Part shown: positions 44,201-55,770 of the stretch, piece after piece
Layout of the letters: every line of letters begins with the position of its first letter
Position numbering within the stretch: the first letter of the stretch is position 1
Assembly: GCA_031841125.1 (NCBI GenBank)
Contig: CM063108.1
Coordinates: forward strand, 7,175,683-7,239,682
Origin: Acanthococcus lagerstroemiae
Lineage: Eukaryota > Arthropoda > Insecta > Hemiptera > Eriococcidae
Direction of reading: 5' to 3'
DNA length: 64,000 nt
Notes under the pieces: generated by a model
Databases searched by the model: none
What the model was told of the DNA's origin: nothing
What the model saw: the letters and a program-made list of their open reading frames with translations, nothing else
Position numbers and translations under genes: made by a program

Positions 44201-47200
44201 AATGTGCGAGGGAAAGGTGAGCCTGCAGATGGTCGTTGTTGATGTGGTTCTGGGCGAAGGAAGTCGAGAGGCGTACGTAATTCTCGACCCAAGAACAATC
44301 GCGCTGGTGTTTCGTTAGTTGATGTATGTGGAGTTCTACGAAATGCAAACAAGAAACGCCGTAATTTTTGCTCTATGGTACCAGGTTCGCTTTCTGAGGC
44401 TCGAAGAGACATTCTCATTGTTGCAACATACCTCTCGGTCTGCCCATTTGTAGCGGGGTGGAAAGGTGTGGTAGTGTGGTGACGTACATTGTGAAACTTG
44501 AGAAAATTTCGGAACTCATCAGACGTGAATTGAGCACCATTGTCGCTCACTACTGTACAAAGGAGACCATACCTAGAGAATAAATCTTCCATAACCATAA
44601 TGACTGTCGAGGTTATAGACTTGGGCAGTGCGAAAATCTCCGGCCATTTACTGTATGCGTCGATGACTAACAGGAACATTTTCCCATAAAATAGTCCAGC
44701 AAAGTCAATATGTAGTCGATCCCATGGACGCAGTGCAGGCTCCCAGGCATGCACAGGAGCTTTGGCTGGTTTCCGCGCGTAGGTGTGACAGGGAGTACAA
44801 TTCTTAAATAATTCTTCAATATCAGCGTCAATGCCTGGCCAGAAAACATAGTACCGGGCTAGCGCTTTCATTTTCACCATTCCAAAATGACCCTCATGTA
44901 AGAGCGAAATTTCTTTGGGACGTAGGTAGACTCGTGGGCTATGAAATATAACATTCCCAAGCAGTGAAAATTGAAAGCTTCGACTACCAAGCTTCTTACC
45001 CTGGCGTAAATCGTTGACTAGCGGTTGAAGCTCTGGGTCGTGCAGCGTTTCAGTGGCAATTTGACGTGCTGTAAGTGGAAGACTGTCGAATTGCGAAAGT
45101 TGGAAACACGTGATTTCATCAATGGTTGCTAAATTTTCAGACTTGGTAGGAAGGCGGGAGAGTCCATCTGCATTACCATGTAGCTCTGATTTGCGATACA
45201 CGATGTCGAAGTTGAACACCTGTAGTTCCAACGCGTAGAGTAGCATGCGTGTGGCGCTTAATTGGAGTAACTGCTTGCGGGAGCTGAAGATATGGACCAG
45301 AGGTTGATGGTCTGTAACCAATGTGAATCGGTTGCCAAATAAATAATGAAAGAATTTGAATACTCCCCATCGTATTGCCAGGGCTTCTTTGTCGATTTGT
45401 GAGTATCGTGATTCAGCTGTTGACAGTGTGCGGGAGGCAAATGCTACTGGTCGTTCTTTGTTGGAAACTTTATGTGACAATACAGCCCCTAGCCCAGTAG
45501 AACTCACGTCAACTGCTAATATTAGTGGGAGCTCCGGATTGTAAGATACAAGGAACTGGTCAGAGGCGATTTCCTGCTTGATGGCGGCAAAGCTCTGGTC
45601 ACAGTCTTCTGACCACTCAAATGCTCGCCCTTTTTGTGTAAGCATATAGAGCGGTTTCGCAAGTGTGGATAGGTTAGGAATGAAGCGAGCATAGAAAGTG
45701 ACCATGCCCATAAATGCTTTAACTTCTGAAAGATTGGAGGGCTGAGGCATGTTCAGTATTGCTTCCACCTTCTCTGAGGTCTTATGTATTCCTTCTTTTG
45801 TAATTCTGTAACCCAGAAATTCAACTTCTGAACGAAAGAATTTGCACTTTGTAGAGTTCAGGTGTAGCCCATTTTCATTGCAAATTTTAAAAATTTGTTC
45901 CAATCGCTGTAGATGTACCTCATCAGTTTCCCCTGTAACTATGATGTCATCATGTACTATGCAGCAGGGCACGGACTTGAACAGAGAATCCACGTACTTC
46001 TGCCATAATGCTGGAGCCGAGCTAACCCCATACATCAGGTGCGTTGGGCGATACAAGCCACGGTGAGTATTAAGAGTCATCATCCTTGACGTTTCTTCGG
46101 TAACTGGTAGGTGCAAGAAAGCAGATCGTATATCTAAAGTTGAGAAACGCTGGCCATTGGCAAGACTGGAGAACACTTCATCGAACCCTGGGAATGGGTG
46201 TTGCGTGACATTCAAATGTGGATTTAGTGTACAACTGTAGCCTCCACACAAGCGGATGCCCACTCTCTTAACAACAGGCACCACGGGTGTAGCCCATTCT
46301 GATGATGGAACTGGTACAAAAATACCGGCCTCGATAAGACGTTGTATTTCATCTTCAATACGCTGTTTAATCGCGAATGGTACTGGTCGGGCTTTCCTAA
46401 ACACTGGCTGTGTCCCAGTCTTTAACTCTAGTTCACAGACTCTATGTAGGGCTTTCCCCACTGTAGGTTTAAATATGGCAGTAAATTTCTGTAACAGGGC
46501 CGACAATGGTGGAAAGCTATCCATTGTGGCGACCTGGTTAACTGATAGTGAAACTGGCGTGAAATGTAAGGATGTATCTTGGAGCATGCCCAGTGCTCGC
46601 AGCCAGTCACGTCCAACAACATTTGGAAGATCATCCTTGACCCCCAACAGCTCGAGATTAGGTTGTACAGTTTGACCATTGGACACTGTAACGCGAACCA
46701 TCCCTAACGGTTGCACCAAATTACCATCATAATCCTTCAGCTTGGATCACACATGTTGTAGGCCTAATGTTATATCAGGCTGCGATTTCTGTAGAGTGCT
46801 GTAGTTCACAATGGTGCGTTTGCTACCCGAATCCAACTCAAACGCAATTGGTTTGCCCTCAATCAGCAGTGAGACATAGATTGGGTCAGCATTACTAATT
46901 TGGTACAATGGAAATGGATCAAATTCTGTATCGTTCTTGAGCTCATCTACATGCTTAGTTGACGGCTGCTGACTTTGTTTTTTTAGAAAGCAGACTGCCT
47001 CTACATGGCCGCTTTTCTTACAATAAAGGCACTGTAAGTCTTTCTGCGTACAATCTGGCTGTTTGTGTGTATGTTCACCACACCTGTAACACACGACTCG
47101 TGGTTCCGTTACATTTGCTTTTTGCAGTTCTATCTTCCTTCTTGAAGGGCGGCGCTGAAATGAACGACTCTTTGCCGGAAAGGCCTAATGTTTAGCGGGT

Positions 47201-50200
47201 CAGCCGAACTACAATGTTTAAATGAAGATCTTTATTTGCTTCCTTGATCCTTGGTGACTAAATTACCAAATCCATAAAATAGAATTACCTCAATATTATT
47301 AAAGACATAATAATATGAACATTTGAATTTTTAAAACAATGCAACACGACTTTTGCAGGGCTTAATTCGGGCGTAATAATGATGAACTTGAAAGCAATAC
47401 GAGATTTCAAATTTACTAAACACGCAGGTCCAATAATTTCCAAGTACAGGGGAAAATTTAAATATGCGGATCAAGATGTCTACAACGTATTTTTTCATCA
47501 ACATCCGGGTAAGCAGATAACTCCAACCTGGATCGCAAATAACTCCATCTTTTTTTTTAAATTATTCTTTCACATCTTAGAACGGAAGTATGTTGTTTTC
47601 AATGAATATACATCGAAAAATAAAGTACAAAATATAAATTTTCATACGAATCTATAGGTATTCGAAAATCGCAGTACATAAAATTTCAAAGATTACTAAG
47701 TATTTCGTAGTCTCTGAATCCAGTTTTCGTACAATTGAATGTTTAAAATGTTTTCTTACTAGATTGGGTATGCTGATTCCACATTTGATCTTTGAATTTT
47801 GTTCGAGATGCACTGATAACACGATAACTTTAGACTGTTATTCTCTCCAGTTCCATCGAAATTCGATAACCGTACTATATTCGAAATCGGCATATGAAAA
47901 ATTCTTAGGAAGTCCTAAAATTTACCTTCATAAACTTTTGATATTTCGATTTGGGAATAGCTGTCTACACAGACACCCAATACTGAAATTATTCTAGTAG
48001 ATCTTTCAATCTTGATATTTGTGATACTTAATTTTCGGGAGGGGTTTCTGAGTAGTACAGAAAACTGTTTTGAGGGTGACATTTCAATAATTTTAGAATA
48101 TTATTCAGTTTGTGATCCATATTGATCTATGATTTTGGCTGTATACACATATTTCCTATTTGTATTTCAATAATAACCTTGGTAAGTACTCAGGCATAAG
48201 CAAAAGCCGCTAGATATCTAACTGAAAGCACACAATATTACAAATCACGGCTGTGGCCACTTAACCAGCTTCTTCTTGACAATTATTATAGGCGAAATCA
48301 TGCTCTTTCGAATGGAACAAATCGCAGCTTCCTATTTTCATTAGTTCTTCCACAAACTGCATTCAAAAATTACGTCAACAGTTTAGAAATATCGACTTAC
48401 ATGGCGTTGTGTGAAACGGGCCTACGGGAATGACAGAGAACAAGAGTTCGACACGCAGTTGTCATAGCAGTGCGTAAACGCACCACCACAGATGTACATG
48501 CTATATATGTCTGGGCGCACAACTACCACCACCTTATCTTTACACTCGTGTACCTCGATAAGGTGTTTTCGCACGAGAGGTACATTTCGTGATTCCAGGT
48601 CACATATAGCTGTGAAAAGCGAAAATAAACTCAAAATAATGTTGTGGAAGCATGAAATAAGTCATTCCATTATTTTTTTTTTTTTTTGAGACAGGGCTTG
48701 AAGGGGCAGATGTGCCGAGATCCTGCATAGACGCCAGTACAACATGAAATAAAAATTGTTTTCGAAATTTTGTAAATACCTAAATATGGCAATTTACACT
48801 TTAGAAAACCCTAAAATTTAACAAGCACCCTACTCTCTATCATGGATACAATCAGGTACCATATAATCTCTAATTTTTCGGCATAAATTCGCTCATTGAG
48901 TTTGTTACACATTAATATAACCATCCAATCAGTAAATATATAAATACGCTCAAAAATCAGTGAAAATGGTCGCTGACTAAATCCATGGTCGACTTATCGC
49001 TGATTCAGATTAACAGTGCAGGCCAAATTCTTAGCCTTTTTCTGCTTTGTGCCCGGAACTGCCATAACACGAGTTTTGTGCATAAATGTTTCAGATAAAG
49101 TACACACCATTTCATGCATATGGAATTACAATTGCGCTCAATGTGAGGGAGACGATGGCTGTCCAGATGCGAATACAAACTACATTTCGGTGTTACATGG
49201 AGCAGGAGAATTATTTCAGATGGACGGCTTCCAGTTGAATCCTTTTCGAATCGTACACCAGGCATTTGAACAGGTCAGTTAGGTAATATTCTGTTATAAA
49301 TCTCCAGTTTCCGCAATAAAAATTTTATCCGTAAACAAGGGCGCAACCAAGGAGGAGGCTAGAGGGCTATATCCCCCCAAAATTCTTCGAAATTTTTTCA
49401 AAATCAGTTTTGAAACGAAAAAATTGATGCCGATGGCCTGATGTGATTACGTTCCGTCGTAGGCTTGTACAAATTTATAGCTCATGAAAATAGGTAGGTA
49501 CCAAATCAGGTAGGTACCGAATCGAGCTTTCACCCCTGTCAAAGTTTTTCTTTTTCCAAGTTCTAGCCCCCACCCAAAAAAGTTCTGGTTACGCCCCTGT
49601 CCGTAAACATATCTCAACCGTTTAAATTTCATTTTGTACACGTTTGTACATGTTTGTACATAAATCTTTGTTCATCTACACAGCTTAATGTCATTCCGGG
49701 GGTCGAAAATGGGAGCTTCTGGAAATTGAAATTCTCACCCTAGTCGGATGCCACTTATTTGTCGATCGTTTGCACACATGCCTTTACAACATATGTACAC
49801 ATACATTTCTGTTTGTGCACCAACGCTCATTTACTTACAAACCTAGGTCTTTTCGGGAGCAGGAGAAATGAAGCCCTTCAATATAGAAATTAGGATGCCA
49901 AACTATGGAGTACTGGTGATTTACACTTTGTTTCTACACTTTTGTACAGCAAATTCCTTATACTTAGTATGTACACCAATCCCCATGTAATAATTAGCAG
50001 TGGATATGCTCGAGAGCTGGTGAAATGTACCCGAAATTCAAAGCACACGTTCTCTTCACCACGAGTACCGACCCCCGACCCTTTGTACATCATTTGTACA
50101 CCTTCGTACAGCCTATTCTGTCATTTGTATTATCTCTTCCTTTTATTCGAGATTGTAACTGCAAATGGGTCGGTAGTTGGGTTCATTGGTGGGAATAAAC

Positions 50201-51035
50201 TTTAGAGAATTCAAATGTACTTTGGCTGCTTTACTCAGTTGTGATATGAATTAAGTCGCATGGCTTTTATAACATTTGTTGGGTCATACCTCTTCGAATT
50301 TTTAAAAATAAGGAATTCAAAAATTTGAAAGCTAAACTACAAAATAGGTGACATACAACGATGGAGGAGGAGTTGACGTAGTACAAACCACGTATAGTGC
50401 TAAACAAAAGTGTATAAATGATGTACGTACGAACGACTAGTACGGGGGCTAAATTTTAATTTTATGGGCTCTTTTTCCAGAACTTCCAAACAAACTCATT
50501 TGTCGTAAATACGCGTGGGTTGATGTATCAGCCATCGAATATGCCTGACAAAAATACACAACAAGGTACAAACGACACAGATACGAGACGAAGTCACAAA
50601 TTAAGAGAGCTGCATTTCTCTATCTCTAGAAAGGACCTTTGTATATTAAGCTAGAGTCAACATTCCGCCCGTTTCCTTGGACTTAAAAATGACCCTAAGC
50701 TGTAACTGATCAGGTGCTGGTATGTGAACGAAAGGTTGTATGTGCAAAAGTGCACAAACAAAATACGAACAATTGACTCACGTCTGGGAGTGTAATTTAG
50801 AATAAACCCTTTTTAGGAAAAGTAGTGGTATTTTACCAGAATTTAATGCCAATGAAACGTTTCATTACAGTATCAGCTGGGAACAGATCCGTACGAAAAC
50901 TTAATGCAACCGCTGGAACGACAAATAGTGAAGCACAGACCCCGAATTTGCCTTGCTACAAAGGAGCCAGTTCTGAAGACAATCAGGCAGCTGATTTTTC
51001 ATTCATTTACTCCCAATAAAACTGATGGGATTTAG
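35280..51035 (+). CDS. GT8 glucoside xylosyltransferase-like gene C (complete, 7 exons, 380 aa)
   Basis: Exons: 35280-35425, 35822-35984, 37164-37301, 41315-41516, 47359-47508, 49095-49273, 50871-51035 (TAG). Total 1143 nt with no stop. All introns are GT..AG with the same phases as gene B. Residues about 6-30 are a membrane anchor (type II, Golgi). Exon 2 'EVVIASIFCGSGS' and exon 3 ending 'KCTAQRLLFA' are GXYLT-like. Exon 4 has the DXD at residues 162-164 in the form 'AVDIDVIF' (A and B have YVDTD). Exon 5 has 'LNSGVIMMN' and 'DQDVYNVFFHQHPG'. Exon 6 has Cys274/280/283/289 and His301-Gly302. Exon 7 has 'YQLGTDPYENLMQPL' and a 7-residue longer tail than gene A. Sequons 'NIS' and 'NAT' occur. 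The gene spans 15.8 kb because introns 3 to 6 carry transposons. The acceptor is unknown. Confidence 0.85.
37564..38319. mobile_element. hAT-like MITE in gene C intron 3
   Basis: Ends 'TAGTGTTGTCGATT' and 'AATCGACAGCACTA'. The flanks ATCTCGCT and ATTCTCGCT are an 8-bp duplication with one extra T. The interior is dominated by 'aatcgattaatcgattcaa' type repeats. At 37951-38093 there is an internal inverted pair ('cagaaatggattta' ... 'taaatccatttcta') around a T/A-rich loop with 'cgcgatttt'. Non-coding. Confidence 0.65.
38482..38902. repeat. Direct repeats plus a 20-bp perfect hairpin
   Basis: 38482-38565 and 38811-38902 are direct copies ('gttgcaaactatatat', 'catgctcgaaaagcagtag', 'gagttgct'). 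Between them the arms 38728-38747 and 38802-38821 are perfect inverted repeats (TGCAAGAAGCGCGTTATTCG and its complement). An 'gcttttcgagcatgta' relic at about 39128 shows a third, inverted piece. Confidence 0.65.
38903..40839. other. Rest of gene C intron 3
   Basis: No exon or element recognised. AT-rich with A-runs near 40081 and 40145. Confidence 0.3.
40840..41042. mobile_element. Palindromic Tc1/mariner-type MITE with TA target
   Basis: Left arm 'GGGTACTGTAATACGTAAAC' and the reverse complement of the right end 'GAGTACTATAATAAACGATG' match. The two halves are inverted copies over most of the 203 bp ('caatcgatggccgccatttt' against 'aaatggcggtcatcgattg'). TA flanks at 40838-40839 and 41043-41044. 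Non-coding. Confidence 0.7.
41640..43546 (-). pseudogene. Jockey/R1-group LINE fragment: RT, RNase H and zinc finger
   Basis: From 43538 down: RT from the palm ('TTIRGFPQGGVLSPLLWSL', catalytic 'GYADDLAVV' at about 43340) through the thumb to 42534. One in-frame TAG follows (42531-42533), then RNase H in the same frame ('FADASKYDQSVGIG', 'LLQAEIMAI', 'CTDSQSAI', 'WTPGHCSIKGNMIAGKLAK') to 41985, where the last usual Asp is replaced. After a frame change comes 'CRYCGEEEETSIHIICRC', a Cys/His finger at 41840-41890. A (TA)n microsatellite (42959-42982) has expanded inside the RT frame without breaking it. The N-terminal RT and endonuclease are missing: the fragment stops exactly at the LTR of gypsy element 2. 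Confidence 0.85.
43547..43704 (-). repeat. Probable 3' LTR of gypsy element 2
   Basis: On the minus strand this 158-bp segment starts TGTTAGTG right after a purine-rich 'aaggaggaggtga' and ends CTTACA, so it has TG..CA ends and a polypurine tract in the right place. A second copy was not found because the 5' end of the element is gone. Confidence 0.6.
43717..47170 (-). pseudogene. Gypsy element 2: Gag zinc knuckles, protease, RT, RNase H, integrase
   Basis: From 47170 down: two CCHC knuckles ('CYRCGEHTHKQPDC', 'CLYCKKSGHVEAVC'), protease 'FELDSGSKRTIV' and one in-frame TGA at 46747-46749. A 1000-codon open frame then runs to 43717. RT has 'QRFSTLDIRSAFLHLPV' and 'CCIVHDDIIVTG', where the usual Y-x-D-D reads VHDD. 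RNase H has 'LAVDVSSTGLGAVLSH'. Integrase has H-x3-H ('LHEGHFGMVK'), 'CTPC' and DDE in 'IDFAG', 'SDNGAQF' and 'NGQTERYV'. The tail 'LRRSARSRREPERLTY' is basic. This K02A2.6-type pol is nearly intact, with one nonsense codon. The N-terminal Gag and 5' LTR are missing beyond about 47170. It lies antisense in gene C intron 4. Confidence 0.9.
48271..48612. repeat. ~340-bp dispersed repeat, copy 2 (gene C intron 5)
   Basis: Counterpart of 13976-14316. The + frame reads 'NYVNSLEISTYMALCETG' and ends at the matching TGA. The minus strand frame is open here over the whole repeat ('YSMYICGGAFTHCYDNCVSN'). Not co-linear with copy 1 relative to the GT8 genes, so it moved separately. Confidence 0.7.
49336..49599. 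mobile_element. hAT MITE in gene C intron 6, perfect 8-bp target duplication
   Basis: A 264-bp element with ends 'CAAGGGCGCAACCA' and 'TGGTTACGCCCCTG', flanked by exact TCCGTAAA at 49328-49335 and 49600-49607. Non-coding. Confidence 0.8.
49600..50870. other. Rest of gene C intron 6
   Basis: 'gtaca' and 'tttgtaca' motifs recur between about 49640 and 50110, resembling the repeat arms near 19325 and 25425. No exon recognised. Confidence 0.35.
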
Positions 51036-53734
51036 GTGTTTCCAGTACTTGAAGTGGAGTGTCACACTTTTAGACGGGAAATTTTTATTCAAAGGGAGAG
51101 GGAAACAGACCTGAAGTGTGGGAGACTCATGGAGCAGGGATAACAAATATCGAAATAATGCTTAAAAAATTTTCAGTCGTATAATTTTTCATTTTCTTAT
51201 ATTTATTTATTTATTTATTCATTTTTTGGAGTGGGGTGAAGGGGATTTCAAGATAAGGGGACCAAGCCCTCTGAATCCCCTCTTCTCGCGACTTTGGGCG
51301 GGGTTATAGGTAGAAACGTATCCAAGGGGGGATAAGCCTTGCCAATTCGGCAGATTTGGCGTAATTTTCTTTTGGTTAGTATTACTAGCAAGGCAGTGGA
51401 GTAGACAAAATGTAAAACGTGCTGACTCTCATTTTTATTTTTTTTTGATTATTTCTGATTTCACAAATATCCGTCTACTGACGCAAGCGGATTCTTACAC
51501 GGCAAAATTTAAATTTTCACTTGCAAAACTGAAGAATAAGATCGATCCCTCAAAAAAAGCGGCTTTGGTACGTCTTCGGATAAAATGTGACGATCAGTAT
51601 AGGTGGCAACTGTAATCCGAATACAAAGAAGGTAACTCTTTCTCGGGGCAGGTGGACCGGGATAAAGAACGATTCAGCAAGGGATGATAAGCGAATAAAA
51701 TTTCTACGTATTTGTTTTAATAAAGCCGAAATCTTAAAAGGGCGGGAAGAGATGTAAGTGATGAATCTTCCCAACCCATTCCATTTTTTTAGAGTTAAGC
51801 CTCCGCTCCCGTTCCGGCAACATTGGTACCAGAAATAGGCAACGAAACTAAGGGAAAGGGGGTAACTTGGCTCCTAGTATTTACACGGGAGTGACCTCAC
51901 TCCTTAGAACTGAAGAGGATTACCTTTTAAACCATACTTCGGAAAAGCTACAACATGTATGGCTAAACACGTCACGAGAAGAGTCACGTTTAATAAAAAA
52001 AAGTCATCCCATCAAAAATTTTGAATTTTGTTCACTTGGAAACACCGAGTTCAGCCGTCTATGGTTCCAGATGAAGATGCCGGTTTCTTACAAATTCCAG
52101 AACCTCATGTAATTCGTACATTGATCTGTTGACTCACTTTCTACTTAAATAAAATTGCTCTAAAATTTTTGGCACTCCTACGTGTGATATGTTTATTTGT
52201 GAACAGGGTTTCATGACGTCTCATCTTGGTGATGATGCTGACACGAAAATAAAACCAGAAAGAAGCTCAGATGTCGCAAATTGTCATTTTTCACCTTAAT
52301 TTTGTAACTGCACAAAATTTCACTAGAGAACAAAATTCTAACAACTGTATAAAATTAAATAAGAGAGAAACGCAATGATTATTTAATTTTACTTATTCCG
52401 TCATCATTCTTTTGAAAATTTTATCCAGGTATGTTCCAAATGATGAAGTATGTGGCAGGGTTTCTGAAATTGGATGCACATACTCACTCCTCAGGTACAT
52501 GCGATGCTTTCAAAGCAAAAGGAAAAAATTTTCAAGGTAGCTACCGAGAGTTGATATCCGAGTTTCTTGGGAGGAGCGGAAGTATAGCTAAATACTCGAG
52601 AGTGCAGTGCATGGGACGTCGAATTGATTCAGAATTATATTTTCGTAGGAATGTAATTATTGTTCGCCGAAAGACAAAACGTGAACTCGTTCGCAAATTT
52701 AGTTCAAATATCACGTTTTCCTATAAGTTATCGAAATTTAAGTTCAAGTTCACCAAAATACAACTCGTTCAGTTGAAGTTCACCAAAAAAATCGCTTGTT
52801 CAGTTCAAGTTCATTAAAAAAGTACACGCGTTCGCGAACTGAACTTGTCCTTGTCTGATGTTAAGTTTTCGCAGATTTTCGATAGTACTTCCGAGATTTA
52901 ATATAAGATTATAATTTTGTACACATAAATACCTAAAAAGGAAAGAACATAAGCAAGATCAACCAATTTTTACACTAAATTCAATAGTTGGTAGCAAGTC
53001 TGTGAGCCTCCCTTGGCAGAGCAGGCGGGAGGTTCCTTAAAAAAGTTACGCCTTGGTGCCCACAAGCCGTAAAGTAGAAAATCTGGCAGCACAGCGAGTG
53101 GGCCGATTCTCATCAGAATAACATCGTTCACATGGCCAAATCGTAATTTTCAAAAAATCGTAATAAATTTCCCTTTTCAAATGATCCACCAAGAAAATTC
53201 AAAGTTGTATAAAACGTCGTTGATTTTCAACTTTTTTTTTTTTTTTTTTAAATGCCACTTTTCCACGAAGGTCTGTAGTCAACCGATCCATTTTGTTTTT
53301 CAGTTATCGTTTTAGACCGGATTTTACAAAAATTGATTTTTCTTTCATGATACCGAAAATTTGGCCAAAACTGATTGTTAAGATCTCCAAGTGTGAGTAC
53401 TACCCTCAAACTGATACAGAATGCGCCCCTCTCTAAGTTTGTCGCTAAGGGTGTCAACCTTTAACCATCATTTTGTGTGCCGTCATGTAATAAAATTGTG
53501 GCTTTGAATATTCTCGTAAATATCTCAGATAAAAGTAACAAGAGGAGCAACGGATTACTCGGGGGACCACTCCGTGCAACAATCCCTTGCAAACCTTTTG
53601 ATTTTTTTCCTTACTATTTTAAGAGGGTACCATTTAATCGCCCTTCAGGAAAAATATTAATTCACGGCATTACGATTTTTTACACATATGATAAATGAAC
53701 CTAAAAATAATAAAAGTGGTGCCCGAAGTTAATT
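51036..53734. other. Intergenic after gene C
   Basis: Contains an (ATTT)n tract near 51198-51220 and a short degenerate tandem repeat 'ttcaagttcaccaaaa' at about 52735-52840. A 128-codon frame at 52431-52817 runs into that repeat and has no recognised similarity. No further GT8 exon was found. Confidence 0.35.
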
Positions 53735-54190
53735 GAAGCCTTGCTGTATGACTTAAAAAGCTTTTGATTCGATCTCGAGCCCAGTACTATGGGAGGCTTT
53801 CTGGAAACAAGGTATTCCGGGGAAGTTAATAGGTAAGAATAATAGGAGAAATGTATAGAAATTCAAAGGGGAGCGTACGTCTGGATAAAATGGGACAATA
53901 CTTCGAAATCAAAAGAGGTGTAAAACAGGAGACCCTCTATCCCAAAATCTTTTCAACTGCCTACGGAAGGAAATCTTCCATAACCTAAACTGGGAGGAGA
54001 TGGGGGCTGAAAACAGACGAGATATGGCTCAGAAACTAAAGGTTCGCGGATGACGTCGCCTTAATAGCACGGGACAGAGAGGAACTCCAATTAATGACCA
54101 AAGAACTGGATCAAGAGGGTTACATCGAACTAGATTGTCGTGTACATTGATAAAACAGATGTACGCGTATTGACGTGCAAAAATTAATTT
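53735..54190 (+). pseudogene. LINE reverse transcriptase fragment (RTE-like)
   Basis: Broken frames read 'LKKAFDSISSPVLWEAFWK', 'CKTGDPLSQNLFN' and 'LNWEEMGAEN', the RT motif 2 to 4 region seen in the elements at 4167 and 60800. Several frameshifts. No catalytic FADD block is readable in one frame. An isolated remnant. Confidence 0.6.
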
Positions 54191-55428
54191 TATTTAATGT
54201 TCTCCGGGATTATATATTCGCAGATAATTTGATGTGCAAATTCTTTTTTCCTGATGGGCGATTATATATTCCCCCATTTTAAAATCCACATATTTCCGGA
54301 GTTGCACAGAAAACTTGAACATTTCTAAATCCACCACTAATAATAACACTACACAGCAGTATAAAAAACAACGAGATCAGATTATATGATTTTAGCTATA
54401 CTTTGAATGCTGAATACGATAGCGTTAACCATTTTCCTCGAGGACCACTCGTTTTCCGTATTCAAAATTAGAATTAAGTTTTCTGTTTTAAACAAGATAA
54501 AACACAATAATTTTTCAACTTGACTACCTGTAAAAGAAAAGCCATGTCTGTGAAGAAATTATGACGGCGCCTCTGAGAAGAGTGGGGTGTGAATCTAAGC
54601 ACGGGCGGCTGTTATTCGAAATTAAATTGACCAAGGAAAACTCTTTTCATTGAGGATTCTACCTACGAGTATATCTATCTATTCGCTTTCCTTGGGAAAA
54701 TTATCAACTCCTCGTCCAAAATCTTCCGTTAATACGAAAAGTCAAATACGCACAATTCCCTTCCCGCAAGGGTAGACTGTGCGCATTAGCGGGGTAATGG
54801 TGCGAATCTCCTGTAAGGTACTTGTCTAAAAAATTATAATTTATTCATTTTCATGAATCAAGGTCAAAAGCTTTGTTCTGATATGGGAGCTTAACATCCA
54901 TAATACAAAATTTTCAACAAATCTCTGAATGTTCTATTACCTGCGTGTACACCTGTTAAGGTATTATTAATGCCCACAATTATTACCCCAGTGAGACAAT
55001 CTCGAAAACTATCGAATAAATTTCTGTTAACAAGGACTTATTTGAGTGAGAAAATATAAGTCTGATCAGTGACCACGTACGCACGGTTCAAAATTAATAT
55101 CAGAAATCATATTTTTCTCACTTTGATTGACTCTGAATGAACGACAATTAAGTTAGCCCGAGCTATAATTGGGTTAGGTGGATACGAATTAACTTTTGAT
55201 AGGAATAATTAAAAATGGTATAGGTAGTTCATTAAAGTATTTTAACATTATATATTACTATATCAGGAAATTTATTCGCTAAATTAATAATTTAATTGGA
55301 AAATAAGCTAAAATATCACATGGCACATTTCATCCATATTACACGCCGCCATATTTTACGGTCATGTGACGTCATCTGGATTGGCAAAATGAGCATGTGG
55401 ATAGCTACCTTACATCTCTCTTTGCAAT
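54191..55428. other. Intergenic, nothing recognised
   Basis: AT-rich, no supported feature. Confidence 0.3.
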
Positions 55429-55770
55429 GATATTTTTAGATACGATCAGTGGTACCAAGTTGAGCGATTGAGTGATTATTCACAAAATGAGCAACTTGAA
55501 GTGATGCGTGGCAACGATAAAATTACATTTGGCAACTTGAGCTTAAGGAGCTACCAAGTAGTACCTATTAAGTATTTGAATCCCGAAAATGTCGAACATT
55601 TAAATTTTGTAAGATTTCAGAAACATGATTTTTGGCTAGTTGACTTGAAAATAGACTTTGTTCATTCGAGCAAATTTTTTATCTTCACCGGACACGAGCA
55701 ACTGATAAACAAAAGCAATCATATCCACAGTTTATCATACCACATTACGGTTTATCATACCACATTGTAG
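55429..55770 (+). CDS. Unidentified exon-like open frame
   Basis: After a possible acceptor 'atatttttag' the frame reads 'YDQWYQVERLSDYSQNEQL', then 'GNLSLRSYQVVPIKYLN' and 'RFQKHDFWLVDLKIDF'. The stop is at 55768-55770. The composition is protein-like and not repeat-driven, but no family is recognised and no partner exon is placed. It could be one exon of an unknown gene, a transposon remnant, or chance. Confidence 0.25.
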   Translation, partial: DIFRYDQWYQVERLSDYSQNEQLEVMRGNDKITFGNLSLRSYQVVPIKYLNPENVEHLNFVRFQKHDFWLVDLKIDFVHSSKFFIFTGHEQLINKSNHIHSLSYHITVYHTTL

